DNA of 8,296 nucleotides. It comes from Chitinophaga pinensis (GTDB lineage: Bacteria; Bacteroidota; Bacteroidia; Flavobacteriales_D; Crocinitomicaceae). This document shows positions 5,954 to 8,296 of this stretch, in pieces. The notes below the pieces were generated by a model. The model was not told the origin of the DNA and did no database searches. It was given only the letters and a program-made list of their open reading frames with translations. Each line of letters starts with the position of its first letter. Position 1 is the stretch's first letter. The DNA is taken from positions 1 to 8,296 of the forward strand of contig CAMATR010000055.1 of NCBI GenBank assembly GCA_945861175.1. Direction: 5' to 3'. A program made the translations under genes and the position numbers.

Positions 5954-6670
5954 ATGTGTCAATTATTAGGTGTATCGTCAAACAAAGAGGTAAATATAAA
6001 CTTATCTCTAAAGGAATTTAAACACAGAGGAGTGGCTAATCCGCATGGTTGGGGGTTTGCATTTCTTGAAAACAAAAATTGGTGCGTTATAAAAAAACAT
6101 ACTTCTTTGGCGAACGAGTATGTTGGCGTGTCTCCATTTAATTTTAGGAGTAAAACAATAATTGGTCATGTTCGGTTTGCGTCTTGTGGTGAAAAAATTC
6201 ATAAAAATACTCATCCATTTAATTTTGATAATTGGGCGTTTGCACACAACGGCACATTGCGCGAGTTTAAAAATTTAATACTTGGCAAATACAAACCTAT
6301 TGGTAATACGGACTCTGAACACGCCTTCTGTTATTTGTTGTCGGAAATTTATCAAAGTCCTGCAAATGTTGTTGAGATTATAAAAACTGAAACGGTTAAA
6401 ATTAAAAAACAGGGTAATTTTAATTTTTTGTTATCCGATGGAAAATTTCTTTATGCGCATGGCGACAATTCTCTTTTTTATGTTCAAAGAAAAACTCCGT
6501 TCGGTTCTGTTACTTTAATAGACGATGAATATGAAGTTAATTTGTCTGAAATAAAGTCGCAGGATGAGTGTGCGGTTGTTGTTGCAACAAAACCACTTAC
6601 CAAAGGAGAAGAGTGGGTAAGAATTTCCGGGTTAAAAATATTTAAAGATGGGGTGTTGTGTCAGGTTTAA
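5954..6670 (+). CDS. Class II glutamine amidotransferase domain protein (YafJ/EgtC-like)
   Basis: This Ntn-hydrolase-fold glutaminase domain stands alone. Such domains release ammonia from glutamine, or hydrolyse a gamma-glutamyl amide bond as EgtC does. Removal of Met1 would expose the nucleophile Cys2 (MCQLLGVSS), which fixes the start at 5954. GAAAGG (5941-5946) is a suitable ribosome-binding site. Further family motifs are HGWGFAF (31-37), GHVRFAS (71-77), NTHPF (85-89), FAHNGTL (96-102) with the oxyanion-hole Asn-Gly, GNTDSE (117-122), and ATKPLT near the end (211-216). At 238 residues it is close to the stand-alone YafJ-type length and has no synthetase domain, so a partner must supply the acceptor chemistry or it acts as a hydrolase. 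It begins a three-gene + strand cluster, and the next gene follows after 47 bp. The substrate is unknown. Confidence 0.9.
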   Translation: MCQLLGVSSNKEVNINLSLKEFKHRGVANPHGWGFAFLENKNWCVIKKHTSLANEYVGVSPFNFRSKTIIGHVRFASCGEKIHKNTHPFNFDNWAFAHNGTLREFKNLILGKYKPIGNTDSEHAFCYLLSEIYQSPANVVEIIKTETVKIKKQGNFNFLLSDGKFLYAHGDNSLFYVQRKTPFGSVTLIDDEYEVNLSEIKSQDECAVVVATKPLTKGEEWVRISGLKIFKDGVLCQV

Positions 6671-6717
6671 TTTTTTAAAAATAAACTTTTAGTACAATAG
6701 ATTACGGAAAGAGAAGA

Positions 6718-7401
6718 ATGAAAAAAATCGAGAAGGGGAATCACCCATATAAAACAAAATTAGATTATAAAAAAATGGAGGTAATATTCAGAGAAAATAA
6801 TTTTTCCGGATATGGCTTCAGCAAAATAAAAACATCCAACGATCGTTTTTATTGGTTTAAAGATAATGGCGGAGATATACTTGCAGTTGCTCACCTGGAT
6901 AGTGTCCAAAAACCAACTCATTTTAATGTTGATGATTCTAAAAATTCCGACACTATTATCTTTTCACCCGTGCTGGATGACAGGTTGGGTGTTTATTTAA
7001 TTGTGGAGTATTTGCAAAATTTTAATTTAAAATATGACATACTTTTAACTACTGATGAAGAGAGGCGTGAATCAACAGCAATGTTTTTTGAAAACAACAA
7101 GCAATATAATTGGGGTTTTGAGTTTGACAGAAAGGGTGACGATGTTGTTAATTATCAATACAGCGATACTGTATTTAACAACCTGTTAAAGGGGGCGGGT
7201 TTTATTATCGGGAATGGTTCTTACTCTGATATTTCTGAATTAGAGCGTTTGGGTTGCAAGTTTTTTAATATAGGATGTGGTTATTATAAATATCATTCGT
7301 CTGATGCGTATGCTTCAACAAACGAAATTCATGCACAGGTTGACAGGTTTGTTAATTTTTACAAAAACAACCACAATGTTTTTATGCCACATCCCAAATG
7401 A
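6718..7401 (+). CDS. Zinc-dependent peptidase-like protein (M20/M28/M42 clan MH)
   Basis: The sequence carries the metal-ligand and catalytic pattern of co-catalytic zinc aminopeptidases and deacylases. It has AHLDSV (58-63) with His59 and Asp61, LDDRLG (86-91) with the bridging Asp, TTDEER (111-116) with the Glu-Glu pair (general base and ligand), FDRKGDD (136-142) with a likely Asp ligand, and YHSSDA (192-197) with the last His ligand. All five metal sites therefore appear present and the enzyme is probably active. At 227 residues it is shorter than typical M20 or M42 enzymes (roughly 340-400) and seems to lack the inserted lid or dimerisation domain. It has no signal peptide, so it should act in the cytoplasm. 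GGAAAGAGAAG lies just before the ATG. Its stop overlaps the next gene's start (ATGA, 7398-7401). Together with the amidotransferase it suggests hydrolysis of a peptide or amide-linked small molecule. The substrate is unknown. Confidence 0.82.
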   Translation: MKKIEKGNHPYKTKLDYKKMEVIFRENNFSGYGFSKIKTSNDRFYWFKDNGGDILAVAHLDSVQKPTHFNVDDSKNSDTIIFSPVLDDRLGVYLIVEYLQNFNLKYDILLTTDEERRESTAMFFENNKQYNWGFEFDRKGDDVVNYQYSDTVFNNLLKGAGFIIGNGSYSDISELERLGCKFFNIGCGYYKYHSSDAYASTNEIHAQVDRFVNFYKNNHNVFMPHPK

Positions 7402-8246
7402 AAACCCTAGCTTACTTTGCTTCAGGTCACTTAAAAAAGGATTACCATGACTTGCCGTTTGATAAAATTTATCTTGTAGATAATATTTTTAGAAACAGAA
7501 ATCAAAGTACAGGTAAAATAATTTGTTTAGGAATGGATTGCTTGGAGTCGATCGAATACTTTAAAAGTCAAAATATTGTAATCGATTATTTTGTTAGTCT
7601 TAATGAAGGTATTGTTGAAGGTGGTGGTTCTTATGGTATCAATACTGATATGTTTCTTGGATATGCAATGCAGATTTTTAATAATACATATCACCATATT
7701 ATGTACCAACCATCTTATAGTCCAAACGTAAATGTTAGTATGGACTTACCCTATAATAAAGTTGAAATAAATAAAAATGAACCAGGTTATATTGACCCTT
7801 TTACTTTTTCAACTCAAGGTCATTCAAGTAGTATTGGCAAAGTCTATAAAATGTCAAAATTTAGATTTGAAAAATCAATTAAAATAAATCCAAATTTAGA
7901 AGTAAAGATAATTCACGATAGTATCTGGTGCAGTTACGAGACTTTAGATTGTTTGTTTGTCTCCTTCCTAAATAATATGACTGACAAATTTTTTCTTAAT
8001 ATTCCAAAAGTTGTAGAAGTTAATAAATCTAAATTCTATAAGAACCTTGAGCATTGTGTAGAAAATAAATTATCAGTTGTTGGTTTCACACCATGGAATA
8101 ATGGACAATACAGAGCCATAGTAGAAGAGCTGAAGGATTATAAAAAGGAATATCCAAAAGAAATTCGGTTTTATCATTTGAATAAGAATGATTATGAAGA
8201 AATTAAAAATATTCAAGAAATAAAAAAGGTAAAGCAAATAATTTAA
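7398..8246 (+). CDS. Uncharacterised 282-aa protein coupled to the peptidase gene
   Basis: I do not recognise this family. The N-terminus is alpha/beta-like: strand KTLAYFASG (2-10), strand KIYLVDNIF (23-31), strand KIICLGMDC (40-48), then a helix. The most distinctive stretch is DYFVSLNEGIVEGGGSYG (63-80), whose acidic, glycine-rich loop could form part of an active or binding site. An aromatic patch NTYHHIMYQPSYSP (96-109) follows. The C-terminal half has strand LEVKIIHDSIW (167-177) and ends in a Lys/Glu-rich tail. The layout loosely resembles a Rossmann-type or nucleotide-sugar-related fold, but no standard motif is complete. No signal peptide or membrane span is seen. The gene shares ATGA with the peptidase stop, so the two are co-translated. 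Being conserved as a pair would be the best clue to its role. It ends 50 bp before the window edge, with no terminator in view. Confidence 0.85.
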   Translation: MKTLAYFASGHLKKDYHDLPFDKIYLVDNIFRNRNQSTGKIICLGMDCLESIEYFKSQNIVIDYFVSLNEGIVEGGGSYGINTDMFLGYAMQIFNNTYHHIMYQPSYSPNVNVSMDLPYNKVEINKNEPGYIDPFTFSTQGHSSSIGKVYKMSKFRFEKSIKINPNLEVKIIHDSIWCSYETLDCLFVSFLNNMTDKFFLNIPKVVEVNKSKFYKNLEHCVENKLSVVGFTPWNNGQYRAIVEELKDYKKEYPKEIRFYHLNKNDYEEIKNIQEIKKVKQII

Positions 8247-8296
8247 TCCCATTTTTCCGTTTTTACTTTTACGCCAACAATAATAGTTTATATGTT

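Noticed and set aside
6008..6247. 79-codon minus-strand frame opposite the amidotransferase
   Set aside because: It is entirely antisense to a gene with clear catalytic motifs, and its composition is not protein-like.
7527..7709. 60-codon minus-strand frame opposite the 282-aa gene
   Set aside because: It is antisense to the longer coupled gene and shows low-complexity composition.
8247..8296. Possible end of a minus-strand gene entering from the right (tail TIIVGVKVKTEKWD)
   Set aside because: The minus-strand frame is interrupted by TAA only 14 codons before its stop, and there is no start codon or further context in the window.

Overview
The window is AT-rich DNA, probably from a member of the Bacteroidota or a close relative. 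The main evidence is a Bacteroidota-type promoter (TATATTTG -7 box with an upstream ATTG) in front of the minus-strand operon. Starts preceded by A-rich leaders or short purine runs, and the low GC content, fit this. No rRNA, tRNA, IS element, integrase or CRISPR array was found. The mix of a defence-like cassette, a broken gene and poorly characterised genes suggests an accessory or mobile region.

Layout: (1) Positions 1-372 hold the 3' end of an unrecognised gene and, overlapping it, the 5' part of a second gene. That second frame runs out just after the start of the methyltransferase and looks truncated. (2) Positions 359-5588 hold a compact restriction-modification-like or defence module. 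It has a C5-cytosine DNA methyltransferase on the + strand and, facing it tail to tail with a 14-bp overlap, a tightly coupled four-gene minus-strand operon. In transcription order the operon encodes a 77-aa basic protein, a 661-aa GHKL/MORC-type ATPase, a 329-aa unknown protein and a 267-aa unknown protein. Its junctions overlap by 1, 4 and 4 bp. (3) Positions 5589-5953 are a very AT-rich intergenic stretch carrying the operon promoter and several small palindromes. (4) Positions 5954-8246 hold a second + strand cluster: a class II glutamine amidotransferase-like protein, an M20/M28/M42-like zinc peptidase and an unrecognised 282-aa protein. The peptidase and the 282-aa gene overlap by 4 bp.

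How the genes may work together: bacterial MORC/MutL-like ATPases are known to sit next to C5 methyltransferases in predicted restriction systems, where the methyltransferase marks self DNA and the ATPase is thought to act in sensing or remodelling DNA. The other genes usually reported in such loci (Vsr-type nuclease, Z1 or superfamily-2 helicase, recognisable PD-(D/E)XK nuclease) are not visible here. If the locus restricts DNA, the 329-aa and 267-aa proteins are therefore the best candidates for the effector or specificity function. A 10-bp sequence (TTTGCTACAA) occurs just upstream of both the methyltransferase and the operon. It could be a shared control site or the scar of the module's insertion.

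The ATPase, methyltransferase, amidotransferase and peptidase calls rest on visible motifs. The system-level interpretation is inference.
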